A DNA stretch of 64,000 nt from Pelagibius litoralis. GTDB lineage: Bacteria; Pseudomonadota; Alphaproteobacteria; Kiloniellales; Kiloniellaceae. The stretch's first letter is position 1. Each line of letters starts with the position of its first letter. Made by a program: the position numbers and the translations under genes. The notes beneath the pieces are model-generated. The model worked only from the letters and a program-made list of their open reading frames with translations. It was not told where the DNA came from and did not search any database. This document shows positions 27,106-36,212 of this stretch, in pieces. The DNA lies in NCBI RefSeq assembly GCF_011683915.1, contig NZ_JAAQPH010000009.1:171146-235145 (forward strand). The letters are read 5' to 3'.

Positions 27106-28050
27106 ATGACCCTGTCTTCTCCCCCTATCGCCACGGGAAAAAGCCCCAAAAACAGCCATAGTTCTAGCCCGGGGACGGGTCCGGCGGCGTCCCGCCCCCG
27201 GGGCTTGCTGCTGACCACCCTGGGCGTGCTCATCCTGACCCCGGATACCCTGCTGGTGCGCCTCGTCGACCTGGACCCCTTCTCCCTGCTGGTCTGGCGG
27301 GGACTGCTCCAGGCCCTGGGCACCACCGCCATCCTTTTCATCCTCTATCGGGGCCGGACCTGGGAGAGCTTTCACGCCGTCGGCCGTCGGGGCCTGCTGG
27401 CCGCCGGGTTCTTCACCGGCAGCACCTTTTTCTTCATCCTCGCCCTGCATGCCACCTCGGTCGCCAACACCCTGGTTATCATCGCCGCTGCGCCACTCTG
27501 CGCCGCCCTGATGAGCCGGATTTTCCTGGGCGAGAGCATTGCCGGACGCACCTGGGCGGCGATCTTCGGCGCCCTGGCCGGGATCGCCATCCTGGCCTGG
27601 AACGACCTAGGTGCCGGCCAGTTCTGGGGCAACCTCTTTGCGCTGGCCGTCGCCTTCTGCCTGGCCGGCAACTTCACCATCCTGCGCCATTCCAAGGCGG
27701 TGAACATGATTCCCTCCATGGCGATCGGCGGTATCATGGTGGCGGTGCTGGCCCTGCCTTTCGCAGACTTCACGGCCATCGTGCCGCCGGGTCCGCGCTT
27801 CGGCTATCTGCTGCTGATGGGCCTTGTGGTCCTGCCGCTGTCTTTCGCCTTGATCACGCTCGGCCCGCGCAGTCTGCCGGCCGCAGAGGTTGCCCTGATC
27901 CTATTGTTGGAGACCGTGCTGGGGCCGCTCTGGGTCTGGCTGGCAATCGAGGAGTATCCCGGCGACTGGTCGCTGATCGGCGGCGGCGTTGTGGTCCTGA
28001 CCCTGGTCGCGCACGCTCTGGCCGCCAACGGCAAGTCGCGGTCGCCATGA
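27106..28050 (+). CDS. DMT superfamily (EamA) transporter
   Basis: A 314-residue inner-membrane protein with about ten hydrophobic segments in two five-helix EamA repeats (about residues 35-165 and 180-305). A polar N-terminal ~25 residues precedes the first helix. Members export amino acids or metabolites, but the substrate cannot be predicted. Its TGA overlaps the ATG of arfB by four bases, so the two genes are coupled. Confidence 0.92.
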   Translation: MTLSSPPIATGKSPKNSHSSSPGTGPAASRPRGLLLTTLGVLILTPDTLLVRLVDLDPFSLLVWRGLLQALGTTAILFILYRGRTWESFHAVGRRGLLAAGFFTGSTFFFILALHATSVANTLVIIAAAPLCAALMSRIFLGESIAGRTWAAIFGALAGIAILAWNDLGAGQFWGNLFALAVAFCLAGNFTILRHSKAVNMIPSMAIGGIMVAVLALPFADFTAIVPPGPRFGYLLLMGLVVLPLSFALITLGPRSLPAAEVALILLLETVLGPLWVWLAIEEYPGDWSLIGGGVVVLTLVAHALAANGKSRSP

Positions 28051-28469
28051 TCGAAATTACCGAACGGATCAGCCTGGACCCCGAGGAAATCGAGGAAACC
28101 TTCGTGCGTGCTTCCGGCCCCGGCGGCCAGAACGTCAACAAGGTCTCCACCGCCGTTCAGTTGCGCTTCGACATCAGGCATTCACCCTCCCTGCCGGAGG
28201 CGGTGCGCCTGCGTGCTGAGCGGCTGGCCGGAAAGCGCCTCACCAAGGACGGCGTCCTGGTGCTGACGGCCGCCCGCTTCCGCAGCCAGGAGCGCAACCG
28301 CGAAGACGCCGTAGAGCGCCTTGTCGCCTTGCTGCAGGAAGCCGCGCAGCGGCCCGAGCCGCGGCGCCCGACCCGGCCATCGCGCGCCGCCAAACAGCGC
28401 CGGGTCGATACCAAGACCCAGCGTGGCAGCATCAAGAAGCTGCGCCAACGCCCGCCGCGCGACGACTGA
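28047..28469 (+). CDS. arfB: Peptidyl-tRNA hydrolase ArfB, ribosome rescue factor
   Basis: Releases stalled peptides from non-stop ribosomes without a release-factor partner. The 140-residue protein has the catalytic GGQ at residues 26-28 (ASGPGGQNVNKV) and the basic C-terminal tail (about 105-138, many Arg and Lys) that enters the empty mRNA channel, as in E. coli YaeJ. It overlaps the upstream EamA transporter gene by four bases. Confidence 0.95.
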   Translation: MIEITERISLDPEEIEETFVRASGPGGQNVNKVSTAVQLRFDIRHSPSLPEAVRLRAERLAGKRLTKDGVLVLTAARFRSQERNREDAVERLVALLQEAAQRPEPRRPTRPSRAAKQRRVDTKTQRGSIKKLRQRPPRDD

Positions 28470-28549
28470 GGCCCTTGCCAGCCCGGTGCCCTTGCCAGCG
28501 GGCCGGCGGCGACTAGGTTTTAGCCCAACAGCAAAGACTGGGAGCCGCC

Positions 28550-29128
28550 ATGCGTGCCGCACTACTCGCCATTGTGATCAGCGTCTTGGTTCCGCTGGGC
28601 TGGATCTCCGTCGCCGCCGCGGCAGAGGACCCCACGGTGCTGCAGCGCCTCGACGAACCGCGGACCCATGCGATCATGCGACACGCCCTTGCCCCCGGTA
28701 CCGGCGATCCGGCCGACTTCGCCCTCGGCGACTGTACGACCCAGCGCAACCTGAACGACCGCGGCCGGGATCAGGCTCGCGCCATCGGCGCGGCCTTTCA
28801 AACAGCAGACATTGCGGTCGATCAGGTGCTGACCAGCCAGTGGTGTCGTTGCGCAGAAACCGCCCGCTTGCTCGGCCTTGGAACGGTGACGGAGGAACCG
28901 GCCCTGAGTTCCTTCTTCGCCGACCGCAGCACTGCCGCGGCCCAGACGGCAGTCACCCGCGACCTCCTGGCGGCAATGCCGGAAGATCAAACAGCGATCC
29001 TGGTCACCCATCAGGTGAACATCACCGCCCTGATCGGCGTCTTTCCGCGCTCCGGCGAAGTCTTTGTGTTGAAGGTCGGCGACGGCGGCGAGATCGAGGT
29101 TCTGGGTTCCTTCCTCGCCGCCGAATAG
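28550..29128 (+). CDS. Periplasmic histidine phosphatase
   Basis: A 192-residue member of the histidine phosphatase superfamily. A signal peptide (hydrophobic residues about 4-24, AAAA cut) puts it in the periplasm. The phosphate pocket motif MRHA (Arg44, His45) and the second TSQWCRCAETARL plus VTHQVN with the downstream His complete the catalytic site. The substrate is unknown. GGGAGCC precedes ATG 28550. It is in the same direction as arfB but separated by 80 bases. Confidence 0.9.
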   Translation: MRAALLAIVISVLVPLGWISVAAAAEDPTVLQRLDEPRTHAIMRHALAPGTGDPADFALGDCTTQRNLNDRGRDQARAIGAAFQTADIAVDQVLTSQWCRCAETARLLGLGTVTEEPALSSFFADRSTAAAQTAVTRDLLAAMPEDQTAILVTHQVNITALIGVFPRSGEVFVLKVGDGGEIEVLGSFLAAE

Positions 29129-29148
29129 ACCGGCGTCGCGAGGACTCG

Positions 29149-29889
29149 CTAGCCGCGCCCGATGAAGGGCATGTTGGTTGCCATGATCGTCATGAACTGC
29201 ACATTGGCCTCAAGCGGCAGGCCGGCCATGGACACAACCGCATCGGCGACATGGGCCACATCCATGACCGGCTCCGGCTTCATGGTGCCGTCGGCCTGGG
29301 GTACACCGGCGGACATGGCGGCTGTCATATGCGAGGCCGCGTTGCCGATATCGATCTGGCCGCAGGCGATGTTGAAGGGCCGCCCATCCAGCGAGATGCT
29401 GCGCGTCAGGCCGGTGATGGCGTGCTTGGACGCCGTATAGGGCGCGGAGCCGGGCCGCGGCACATGAGCCGAGATCGATCCGTTGTTGATGATCCGCCCG
29501 CCCTGGGGCGACTGGCGCTGCATCAGTTTGAAGGCCCCATGGGCGCAGAGGAAGGCGCCGTTCAGATTGACGCCGATCACTTTCAGCCACTGTTCGGGCG
29601 TCAGGTCGCCGAAGCTGGTGGCGGGCACGTTGGTGCCGGCGTTATTGAAGACCACATCGAGCCGGCCAAGGTCGCTCTCGATCTTGCCATAGAGCGCTTC
29701 CACCGCCGCCGGGTCGGTGACATCGCAGGGCAGCACCGCCATACCACCGCCGCCTTCGGCATCGGTTTCCTTCAGCGCCTCCTCACGCCGTCCGCAGAGC
29801 GCGACCTTGAAGCCCGCCTTATGTAGCGCCAGGGCCGCTGCCCGGCCGATACCCGATCCCGCACCCGTCACCAATGCCGTCTTCGCCAT
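29149..29889 (-). CDS. Short-chain dehydrogenase/reductase
   Basis: A 246-residue NAD(P)-dependent oxidoreductase. Cofactor motif TGAGSGIG (8-15), NNAG (82-85), and the active site with a Ser near 138-140, Tyr151 and Lys155 (YTASK) are all present. ATG 29889 is chosen because GGAGG lies upstream in good position; the frame opens five codons earlier at 29904. The residue after the TGxxxGxG motif and the nearby Arg35 suggest NADP preference, which is weak evidence. Substrate unknown. Confidence 0.93.
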   Translation of the reverse strand: MAKTALVTGAGSGIGRAAALALHKAGFKVALCGRREEALKETDAEGGGGMAVLPCDVTDPAAVEALYGKIESDLGRLDVVFNNAGTNVPATSFGDLTPEQWLKVIGVNLNGAFLCAHGAFKLMQRQSPQGGRIINNGSISAHVPRPGSAPYTASKHAITGLTRSISLDGRPFNIACGQIDIGNAASHMTAAMSAGVPQADGTMKPEPVMDVAHVADAVVSMAGLPLEANVQFMTIMATNMPFIGRG

Positions 29890-30023
29890 AGCCTCTTCCT
29901 CCAACTCTGTTCTTATTTGATCGATGACGGATCATGAGCGAAAGCACAGCGAACCCGACAAGAGCGCCGGAGTTTAAACCATGGCCCCAGTCCAGCGCCA
30001 GGGTCCAAGGTGAAGGTTCAGGG

Positions 30024-30806
30024 CTAACGGTCCTGGCCGAACTTGCCGCGCAGGGCGGAGACGATGCCGTGCAGGGTGTTCACCTCCGCCTCGGTGGGGG
30101 CGATGCGGTGAAAGAGGTTGCGCAGGTTGCGCACCATGTTCGGACGCTTCTCCGGCGGATTGAGAAACTTGGTTTCATCCAGCGCGGCTTCGAGGCGATT
30201 GAAGAAGTTCACCAGCTCCGCCTTGCTGGCCGGCTGGCCGGCGCCGAGTTCCAGCTTGCGCGGCGCGGTGTCGTCGGCCGCCATGAACCAGGCATGGCCC
30301 ACCAGCAACACCGCCTGGGCCAGGTTCAGGGAGGAGAAGGCGGGGTTCAGCGGCACGCTGAGGACGGCATCGGCAAGCACGATGTCGTCGTTGACGAGAC
30401 CGGATCGCTCCGGCCCGAAGAGCAGACCCGCCTTTCGGCCCGCCGCCGCGGCTTCGCGCAGTTCGACCGCCGCCTGGGCCGGGGTCACCACCGGCTTCAC
30501 CATGCCCCGCGGCCGCGCCGTGGTGGCATAGACCCACTGCAGGTCGGCAATCGCCGCCTCGGTCGTATCGAACAGCCGGACGCCTTCAATGACTTCAAGG
30601 GCGCCGGAGGCTGCGGTGTCCGCGCGCTCATTCGGCCAGCCATCGCGCGGCCGCACCAGGCGCAACTCCGTCAGGCCACAGTTCAGCATGGCGCGCGCCA
30701 CCATGCCGATGTTCTGGCCCAACTGCGGATCGACCAGAATCACCGCGGGCGCACCGCCCGGGCCGGCTTCCGTGATGCTTTCCTGAGTCCGGTCAGTTCC
30801 CGCCAT
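30024..30806 (-). CDS. trmJ: tRNA (cytidine/uridine-2'-O-)-methyltransferase TrmJ
   Basis: A 260-residue SPOUT methyltransferase that 2'-O-methylates position 32 of tRNA in the E. coli homologue. The knot motifs are present: VILVDPQLGQNIGMVARAM (about 22-40), LLFGPERSGL (about 127-136) and VPLNPAFSSLNLAQAV (about 151-166), the last being the S-adenosylmethionine-binding region. The C-terminal ~85 residues match the TrmJ-specific helical extension. It lies downstream of cimA and the DUF2927-like gene on the same strand. Confidence 0.92.
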   Translation of the reverse strand: MAGTDRTQESITEAGPGGAPAVILVDPQLGQNIGMVARAMLNCGLTELRLVRPRDGWPNERADTAASGALEVIEGVRLFDTTEAAIADLQWVYATTARPRGMVKPVVTPAQAAVELREAAAAGRKAGLLFGPERSGLVNDDIVLADAVLSVPLNPAFSSLNLAQAVLLVGHAWFMAADDTAPRKLELGAGQPASKAELVNFFNRLEAALDETKFLNPPEKRPNMVRNLRNLFHRIAPTEAEVNTLHGIVSALRGKFGQDR

Positions 30807-30823
30807 GGATGATTGCGGTCCGC

Positions 30824-31594
30824 TTATTCGGCCAGCACTGACCGGGCGCGCAGGACCGTATCCTCGATAGGCACGCCGACCGCCAGTTGCTCATTGAAGA
30901 AAAGCGCGAAGACCGCCTCGCCGAGCGGTGTCAGGCCGGGGCCGGTCTCGGTGTCGTTGCTGATCAGGCCGGTGAGTTCTGGCCCCAGGGTCACCCCACC
31001 CAGGGCCCAGACCGTCGCCAGGATGAGGGAGGCTTCGCGCGCCAGCGGCGGCTCGTCGTCGGCCAGCAACACCATGCCGCGCCGCCCGTCACCCTCAGCG
31101 AAAGAGAACATGAAAGGCAGGGTACCCAGCTCAAAGCGCGCCAGCATTCCCAGATCGAATTTCTCCGCAAAGGCGATCTCCGCCAGGGCGAGGCGCGGGC
31201 CGATGGCAATCACCAGATCGGCCGCCGGCGCCAAGCCGGCTGCCGCCTGGTCAGCCGACGGCGATGGTCCGGAATCGACCATCGAAATGGCCTGCCCCGT
31301 CGCCTGGGAGAATACCGCCATCACCCGTTCCAGGGAGGGCGTCAGCCTATCCGCACCGTCAGCCAGCAGGGCGATCCGCAGGCCGCCGCTACGCCGCCAG
31401 AAAGTATCCGCCGGCAGGCCGAAGAGCTGTTCGCGCATCTCGCCCCGATCCACCAGCTTTACAAAAGCGGCGTGCACCGCCGCCGGGTCGACCCGGGTAT
31501 CGGCGCCGGCATCTGCAGTTTCGCCGCTTTGCGCAAAGCCGGCCCGGGGCAACGCAAAGACAACGGCAAGCAGCAGCGCAAAAAGGACCCTCAT
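30824..31594 (-). CDS. Exported protein, weak DUF2927 resemblance
   Basis: A 256-residue protein with a signal peptide (hydrophobic residues about 3-20, cut near AQS). I do not recognise it with confidence. The segment from about 200 to 250 (LATVWALGGVTLGPELTGLISNDTETG.GLTPLGEAVFALFF) resembles the end of DUF2927, a family of putative metallopeptidases in marine alphaproteobacteria, but a zinc-binding HExxH is absent here, so I only suggest a relationship. Its ATG overlaps the stop of cimA by four bases, which implies coupling with citramalate synthase and trmJ. Confidence 0.7.
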   Translation of the reverse strand: MRVLFALLLAVVFALPRAGFAQSGETADAGADTRVDPAAVHAAFVKLVDRGEMREQLFGLPADTFWRRSGGLRIALLADGADRLTPSLERVMAVFSQATGQAISMVDSGPSPSADQAAAGLAPAADLVIAIGPRLALAEIAFAEKFDLGMLARFELGTLPFMFSFAEGDGRRGMVLLADDEPPLAREASLILATVWALGGVTLGPELTGLISNDTETGPGLTPLGEAVFALFFNEQLAVGVPIEDTVLRARSVLAE

Positions 31595-33204
31595 TCAGCG
31601 ACCTCCAGCGGCACCTCGGCGCCGTCCTGCAGCAGCTTCCAGGTAATGCCGTCGTGCAGGGCGTTGAAAGAGGCATCGATGACGTTGGTCGAGACCCCGA
31701 TGGTGGCCCAGCGCCGTCCTTGTGAATCGGCGCTTTCGATCATCACCCGGGTGACCGCACGGGTTCCGGCCTGGGGCGTGAGAATGCGCACCTTATAGTC
31801 GACGAGACGCATGTCTTTGAGTTGCGGATAGAGCGGCACGAGGGCTTTGCGCAGGGCGGTGTCCAGGGCATTCACCGGGCCGTTGCCGTCGGCGACCTCC
31901 ATCTTGGCCTTGCCGGCAACTTCCAGGGTCACCGTCGCCTCCGATTCCGTCACCAGCTCACCGCGGGCATTCCAGCGCCGGTCGTCCATGATGCGAAAAC
32001 GGGCAAGAGAAAAATAGTTCGGCACCTCGCCGCGCGCCCGGCGGGCCAGCAGCTCGAAAGACGCTTCGGCACCGTCGTAGGCAAAGCCTTCGAACTCCCG
32101 CGCCTTTACCTGCTCCACCAGCTTGTTGATCCCCGGATCGTCGGCGTCCAAGGCGATACCGATCTCGGCCAGGCGGGTCAGGATGTTGGAGCGGCCGGCC
32201 TGGTCGGAGACCACGATGTGACGCTGGTTGCCGACCACGGCCGGGTCGATATGCTCGTAGGTGCGCGGGTCCTTGGCGACGGCGGAGACATGCAGGCCGC
32301 CCTTGTGAGCGAAGGCCGACTCGCCGACGTAGGCGGAGTGGCGCAGCGGCTGCTGGTTCAGCCGCTCGTCCAACAGGCGCGACAGCGGCGTCAGGTGTTT
32401 CAGCGCCGCATCGTCGAGGCCGACGTCGTAGTCGGTCTTCAGCATCAGGGAAGCGATCAGCGAAATCAGATTGGCGTTGCCGCAGCGCTCACCCAGGCCG
32501 TTTATGGTGCCCTGGACCTGGCGCGCGCCGGCGCGGATCGCAGCGAGGGAATTGGCCACTGCGTTCTCTGTGTCGTTGTGACAATGGATGCCGACGTGAC
32601 TGCCCGGGATCTTCTCGCAGACCGTGGCGACGATGCGCGCCACCTCGTCCGGCAGGGTGCCGCCGTTGGTGTCACAGAGCACGACCCAGCGGGCCCCCGC
32701 CTTGTGGGCCGCCTCCAGGCACTCCATGGCAAAGGCCGGGTTCGACTTGTAGCCATCGAAGAAGTGCTCGGCATCGAACATCACCTCGTCTTTGCGGGTC
32801 AGGGCATGAGCCACCGAGTCCGCGATCATGGCGACATTCTCGGAACGCTCGATCTCCAGGGCGACGTCGACATGGAAGTCCCAGGTCTTGCCGACCATGC
32901 AGATGGCATCGGCCGAGGTGTTCAGCAGGCCGGACAGGCCGGGGTCGTTCTCAGGGCTGCGGCCGGGCCGCCGGGTCATCCCGAAGGCGACGAAGCGGCT
33001 GTTCTCAAAATGGGGCGGATCGGCGAAGAAGGCATCGTCGGTGGGGTTGGCGCCGGGCCAGCCGCCCTCCACGTAATCCACGCCCAGGCGGTCCAGGGCC
33101 GTGGCGATGGCGAGCTTGTCCGACACCGAAAAATCGACCCCCTGGCTCTGCGCCCCGTCACGCAGAGTGGAATCGAAGAGATAGACCCGCTTGTCGTTAA
33201 CCAT
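31591..33204 (-). CDS. cimA: Citramalate synthase
   Basis: Condenses pyruvate and acetyl-CoA to (R)-citramalate, giving 2-oxobutyrate and then isoleucine by a threonine-independent route. The 537-residue protein has the DRE-TIM barrel start LFDSTLRDGAQ (about 9-19), HCHNDTENAV around residue 210 with the metal-binding His, and a C-terminal regulatory LeuA-type domain. The TIGR00977-type architecture fits citramalate synthase better than homocitrate or isopropylmalate synthase. It is followed by the DUF2927-like gene, overlapping by four bases. Confidence 0.93.
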   Translation of the reverse strand: MVNDKRVYLFDSTLRDGAQSQGVDFSVSDKLAIATALDRLGVDYVEGGWPGANPTDDAFFADPPHFENSRFVAFGMTRRPGRSPENDPGLSGLLNTSADAICMVGKTWDFHVDVALEIERSENVAMIADSVAHALTRKDEVMFDAEHFFDGYKSNPAFAMECLEAAHKAGARWVVLCDTNGGTLPDEVARIVATVCEKIPGSHVGIHCHNDTENAVANSLAAIRAGARQVQGTINGLGERCGNANLISLIASLMLKTDYDVGLDDAALKHLTPLSRLLDERLNQQPLRHSAYVGESAFAHKGGLHVSAVAKDPRTYEHIDPAVVGNQRHIVVSDQAGRSNILTRLAEIGIALDADDPGINKLVEQVKAREFEGFAYDGAEASFELLARRARGEVPNYFSLARFRIMDDRRWNARGELVTESEATVTLEVAGKAKMEVADGNGPVNALDTALRKALVPLYPQLKDMRLVDYKVRILTPQAGTRAVTRVMIESADSQGRRWATIGVSTNVIDASFNALHDGITWKLLQDGAEVPLEVAE

Positions 33205-33338
33205 GCCACTTTCCCGCCCGTTCGAGCGCGCTATTCACCACAGGCGGGACGTTACGTCAACTTGGGCCCCTGGTGGCCACTGGTACTGACACATCCTGAC
33301 AGCATCGGTTGAGCGGCCAGTTGGGGTGGCGGGATCGG

Positions 33339-34301
33339 CTATGACGGCGCCACACCGTCCTTTGCCGCGACGCCATCGCGGGCGGTATCGCGGGCGAAGC
33401 TTTTGCCCTCTTCCACAAGCCAGTCGCGGAAGGCCGCAACCTTGGGCTTGCGGGCCGCCGCCTTGGTGCTGAGCACGAAATAGGCCATGGAGCCCTCGAC
33501 CGAGCGGTCGAACAGCCGGACCAAGCGCCCGGCCCGCAGGTCGTCGTCCGCCAGGGTCGCCCAGGTGAGCGCCACCCCCTGGCCGTGGATTGCCGCCTGG
33601 ATCAGCATATAGCTGTTGGGAAAGCTGGGCCCCTGGGCCGGATCGACCCCGGCCACGCCAAGGATTCCCAGCCAAACCTCCCAGTTCGCCATGGAGTTCA
33701 CCTCCAGGCGCGTCGACTCGCTGTGCAGCAGGGTGTGATTCTCCAGGTCCCGGGGCCGGCGCAGCGGCAGCCCTTTGGTCAGCAGTTCCGGGCTGCAAAC
33801 GGCAAAAACCGTCTCATGCATGATCGCCTTGGCATCGAGCCCCGGGAACGGCCCCTGCCCGAAACGGATCGCCATATCGATGGTGCCCGCTTCGGCCTCA
33901 ACGTCGATGCGCTGGCCGCTCGGCCGGATGCGCACGTCGATCTCCGGGTAGAGCATGTTGAACCGGCCGAGACGCGGAATCAGCCACTTCACCGCCAGGG
34001 AGGGACTGGCAGAAACTGTCAGGATGCCACCCTCCTCCGGCTGCTGCAGTTCCTCCACCTTGTCGAAGAGGCGGCGGAAAACGGAATGGGCGGTTTCGGC
34101 CAGGGCTTCGCCCTTATCGGTCAAGGTCAGGCCCCGCGCGCCGCGGTGAAACAGCGCAAACCCAAGGTTGGCCTCAAGTTGCTTGATCTGCTGGCTGACG
34201 GCCCCCTGGGTGATATGGAGCTCGGCCGCCGCTTTGGTGAAACTGAGGTGCCGGGCGGCCACGTCAAAGGTGCGCAGCGCGGCCAGTGGCGGCGCGACCA
34301 T
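33339..34301 (-). CDS. LysR family transcriptional regulator, GcvA-like
   Basis: A 320-residue LTTR. The winged helix-turn-helix at residues about 5-65 contains RTFDVAARHLSFTKAAAELHITQGAVSQQIKQLEANLG, a close match to GcvA and AmpR-type regulators; the rest is the two-lobe effector-binding domain (about 90-300). The ligand is unknown. It is divergent from the DUF1127 gene at 34455 across 153 bases of AT-richer DNA, which is the usual place for its operator, but I could not define one. Confidence 0.93.
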   Translation of the reverse strand: MVAPPLAALRTFDVAARHLSFTKAAAELHITQGAVSQQIKQLEANLGFALFHRGARGLTLTDKGEALAETAHSVFRRLFDKVEELQQPEEGGILTVSASPSLAVKWLIPRLGRFNMLYPEIDVRIRPSGQRIDVEAEAGTIDMAIRFGQGPFPGLDAKAIMHETVFAVCSPELLTKGLPLRRPRDLENHTLLHSESTRLEVNSMANWEVWLGILGVAGVDPAQGPSFPNSYMLIQAAIHGQGVALTWATLADDDLRAGRLVRLFDRSVEGSMAYFVLSTKAAARKPKVAAFRDWLVEEGKSFARDTARDGVAAKDGVAPS

Positions 34302-34454
34302 AAGGGTTCTCCTGATCTATCGACTCATTAGGTTTGCTTATCCAACCCATTATGAATCGTCGTTTGTCGATCTCGTCCAAATACCCGATATTCCTGGGCA
34401 GAAGAGATTTGATCTGTCAAGCCCTCGACCCACCCAAGCCAATCAGGTGAACTA

Positions 34455-34730
34455 ATGACGAGCTTTACAAAAGGGGTCTCACCCGGGGCCCCGGCAAGCC
34501 TACCCTATCTCCCGGGCCGTGCGCCCTATATCCAACCCGACCTCGGCCGGCCGGATGTCCGCTGGCGCCATGGCCGTGGCCTGCTGTCGCAAGCCCTGTT
34601 GGGCGGTTTTTTCCTGCTGGCAAGGCCGCTGATCGCCTGGCAGCAACGGCTGGAGACCCGCGAGCGGCTGCGCGATATGCCCGATTACCTGCTGCGGGAC
34701 ATCGGCCTGAAGCGCGAAAATCTGGAGTAG
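34455..34730 (+). CDS. DUF1127 domain protein
   Basis: A 91-residue protein whose C-terminal half (about 57-91: W.QRLETRERLRDMPDYLLRDIGLKRENLE) is a DUF1127 domain. Small DUF1127 proteins are arginine-rich factors that in alphaproteobacteria affect RNA turnover and phosphate or stress responses. The N-terminal half has an aromatic, proline-rich start and a hydrophobic stretch (LLSQALLGGFFLLARPLI). ATG 34455 has AGGTG 5 bases upstream. It is divergent from the LysR gene and ends at a strong terminator. Confidence 0.85.
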   Translation: MTSFTKGVSPGAPASLPYLPGRAPYIQPDLGRPDVRWRHGRGLLSQALLGGFFLLARPLIAWQQRLETRERLRDMPDYLLRDIGLKRENLE

Positions 34731-34805
34731 ACCGCCGCAGCGCCGATGCTGCCCCGCCGATCCCCGGCACTTTTAAGTTTCCTTGCGCGTTTACCCTGCA
34801 AACTG

Positions 34806-34854
34806 CGGCGGCGGGCGGTTCCCCCCCGAGCCTTTGCCCGCCGCCGGTTTTTTT
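34806..34854 (+). terminator. Intrinsic terminator of the DUF1127 gene
   Basis: An 11-bp perfect stem (CGGCGGCGGGC / GCCCGCCGCCG) with a 19-base loop, then G and seven T (34848-34854). It lies 75 bases after the DUF1127 stop, in the gap to the convergent PH-domain gene. Confidence 0.9.
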
Positions 34855-34896
34855 CCGACAAACCCCGATTTTTTGCTCGATAAACCGCCGCGCCGC

Positions 34897-35475
34897 TCAA
34901 TCCTCGTTGTCAAAGGGCGAGGCTTCCTGCGGCCCCTTCAGCTTTTCTATCGCTTCGGCCACCATCGGCGCATCGGCAATGCCGTAGAAAGCCTCGATCT
35001 GATAGCTGCCGCCGGCAGAGCGCTTCCACCACGGCAGTTTCCGCTCAAGAAAGACAACAACGCCCCGCCCTGCCTCGGTGGCCATGGTCCTGGGTGCGTC
35101 GATCTCCCCGGGCAGGAAAACCCGGCTGCGGCGAAAGGGCCAGAGGGAGAGGATCATGATCCGCCGATCGGTCACCGCATAGACCATGCTGCGCGCCGAA
35201 ATCTTGGCGATGTTGGGCGAGAAGATCAGCACCAGGCAATAAGCCGACGCAGCGATCAGGAAACCGAAGAGCAACGCATGCTGACCGCCGATCCGCCAAT
35301 CCGGAACATAGCCATACCAGTGCAGTCCTGCGATCACCGCCAGGCCCAATACCCCGCGGATGACCTGGGGAACCTTGGTACGGGCAAAAGCCTCCGGGCT
35401 CGGCCGGTCGGCCCAGACCAGCGTTTCGCCGGGCTCCAGCGCCTGCCGCGCCGTCTCAAGTGGATCACCCGACAA
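34897..35475 (-). CDS. PH domain-like membrane protein
   Basis: A 192-residue protein. An N-terminal LEPGETLVWADRPSP resembles the start of bacterial PH-domain proteins; two membrane segments (about 38-53 and 65-88) follow, and then YAVTDRRIMIL (about 99-109), the typical bPH strand, and a C-terminal alpha/beta part. TTG 35475 is the only plausible start; it has AGGGG eight bases upstream and no in-frame ATG is better placed. Function unknown. Convergent with the DUF1127 gene. Confidence 0.78.
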   Translation of the reverse strand: MSGDPLETARQALEPGETLVWADRPSPEAFARTKVPQVIRGVLGLAVIAGLHWYGYVPDWRIGGQHALLFGFLIAASAYCLVLIFSPNIAKISARSMVYAVTDRRIMILSLWPFRRSRVFLPGEIDAPRTMATEAGRGVVVFLERKLPWWKRSAGGSYQIEAFYGIADAPMVAEAIEKLKGPQEASPFDNED

Positions 35476-35571
35476 CTAATTTACCCCTACAGGTCACCAC
35501 CGAAACAACCCCGCTGTCCCGGCCTGCCCTCTCCCCAAAACGAGTCAAAAAAACGCTCCTCCGTGCAAGAT

Positions 35572-36000
35572 CTAAGCATGCACCACCATGACCGGAACCT
35601 TGGCGATGTGCAGCACCTTGCGGGAGACGGAGCCGAGCAGCAATTCGGCATATTCGCCCAGGCCACGGCTGCCGACCACGATGAGGTCGGCCCCGACGCG
35701 CCCGGCCTCGGCCAGGATCTCGTCCGCCGGATCGCCGCTTCCAATCCGCTGCTCGATCTTCACGTCACCGGGAACCTCCGCCAGAATCTGGGCCGAGGAG
35801 AGAATGCGCTCAAAGACCTCGCTGCGGCTGATGTCTTCCGAGTGGGCGAGTTCGGCCAGCGGCCCCTTCAGCGGCCTGTGTCCGTCCACCGCCAGCATGA
35901 CCAGGGTCGCCCCATAGGTCTTGGCCATGTCGGCGGCACAACGCACCGCCTTGCTGGCGTGGCCGGAGCCATCGACGGCGACAAGAATGGTCTCGAACAT
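35572..36000 (-). CDS. Universal stress protein, UspA family
   Basis: A 142-residue single-domain USP with the family start MFETILVAVDGSGHASKA and the nucleotide-binding G-2x-G-9x-G-S pattern near the C-terminus (VGSRGLGEYAELLLGSVSRKV, about 114-134), so it is probably of the ATP-binding kind. The open frame extends upstream to 36045, but ATG 36000 with AAGGA and the family N-terminus decide the start. Its stress inducer cannot be told. Confidence 0.94.
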   Translation of the reverse strand: MFETILVAVDGSGHASKAVRCAADMAKTYGATLVMLAVDGHRPLKGPLAELAHSEDISRSEVFERILSSAQILAEVPGDVKIEQRIGSGDPADEILAEAGRVGADLIVVGSRGLGEYAELLLGSVSRKVLHIAKVPVMVVHA

Positions 36001-36212
36001 TGTCCTTACTCCCTTGGCTGGCTCTACCCGGCTTTGGTGAAACATCCCGCAAACCCGCGGCAGGCATAGCTTAGCGGCCTTCGCCTCTTCGATCCAATCT
36101 TCAAAACCCGCCCTCGGATGCCAAAAGCAGGCGCCTTAAAAAAACCGCAAGGCAGAATGAACCTGAGCCCGCGCGTTAACGACCAAGAAATGACCGGAAC
36201 GAGGGATGAAGC

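Noticed and set aside
31822..33312. 496-codon frame antisense to cimA, and frames antisense to glmS (59890-61773) and glmU (61874-63016)
   Set aside because: These are mirror frames of well-conserved enzymes in GC-rich DNA; none has motifs or a ribosome-binding site.
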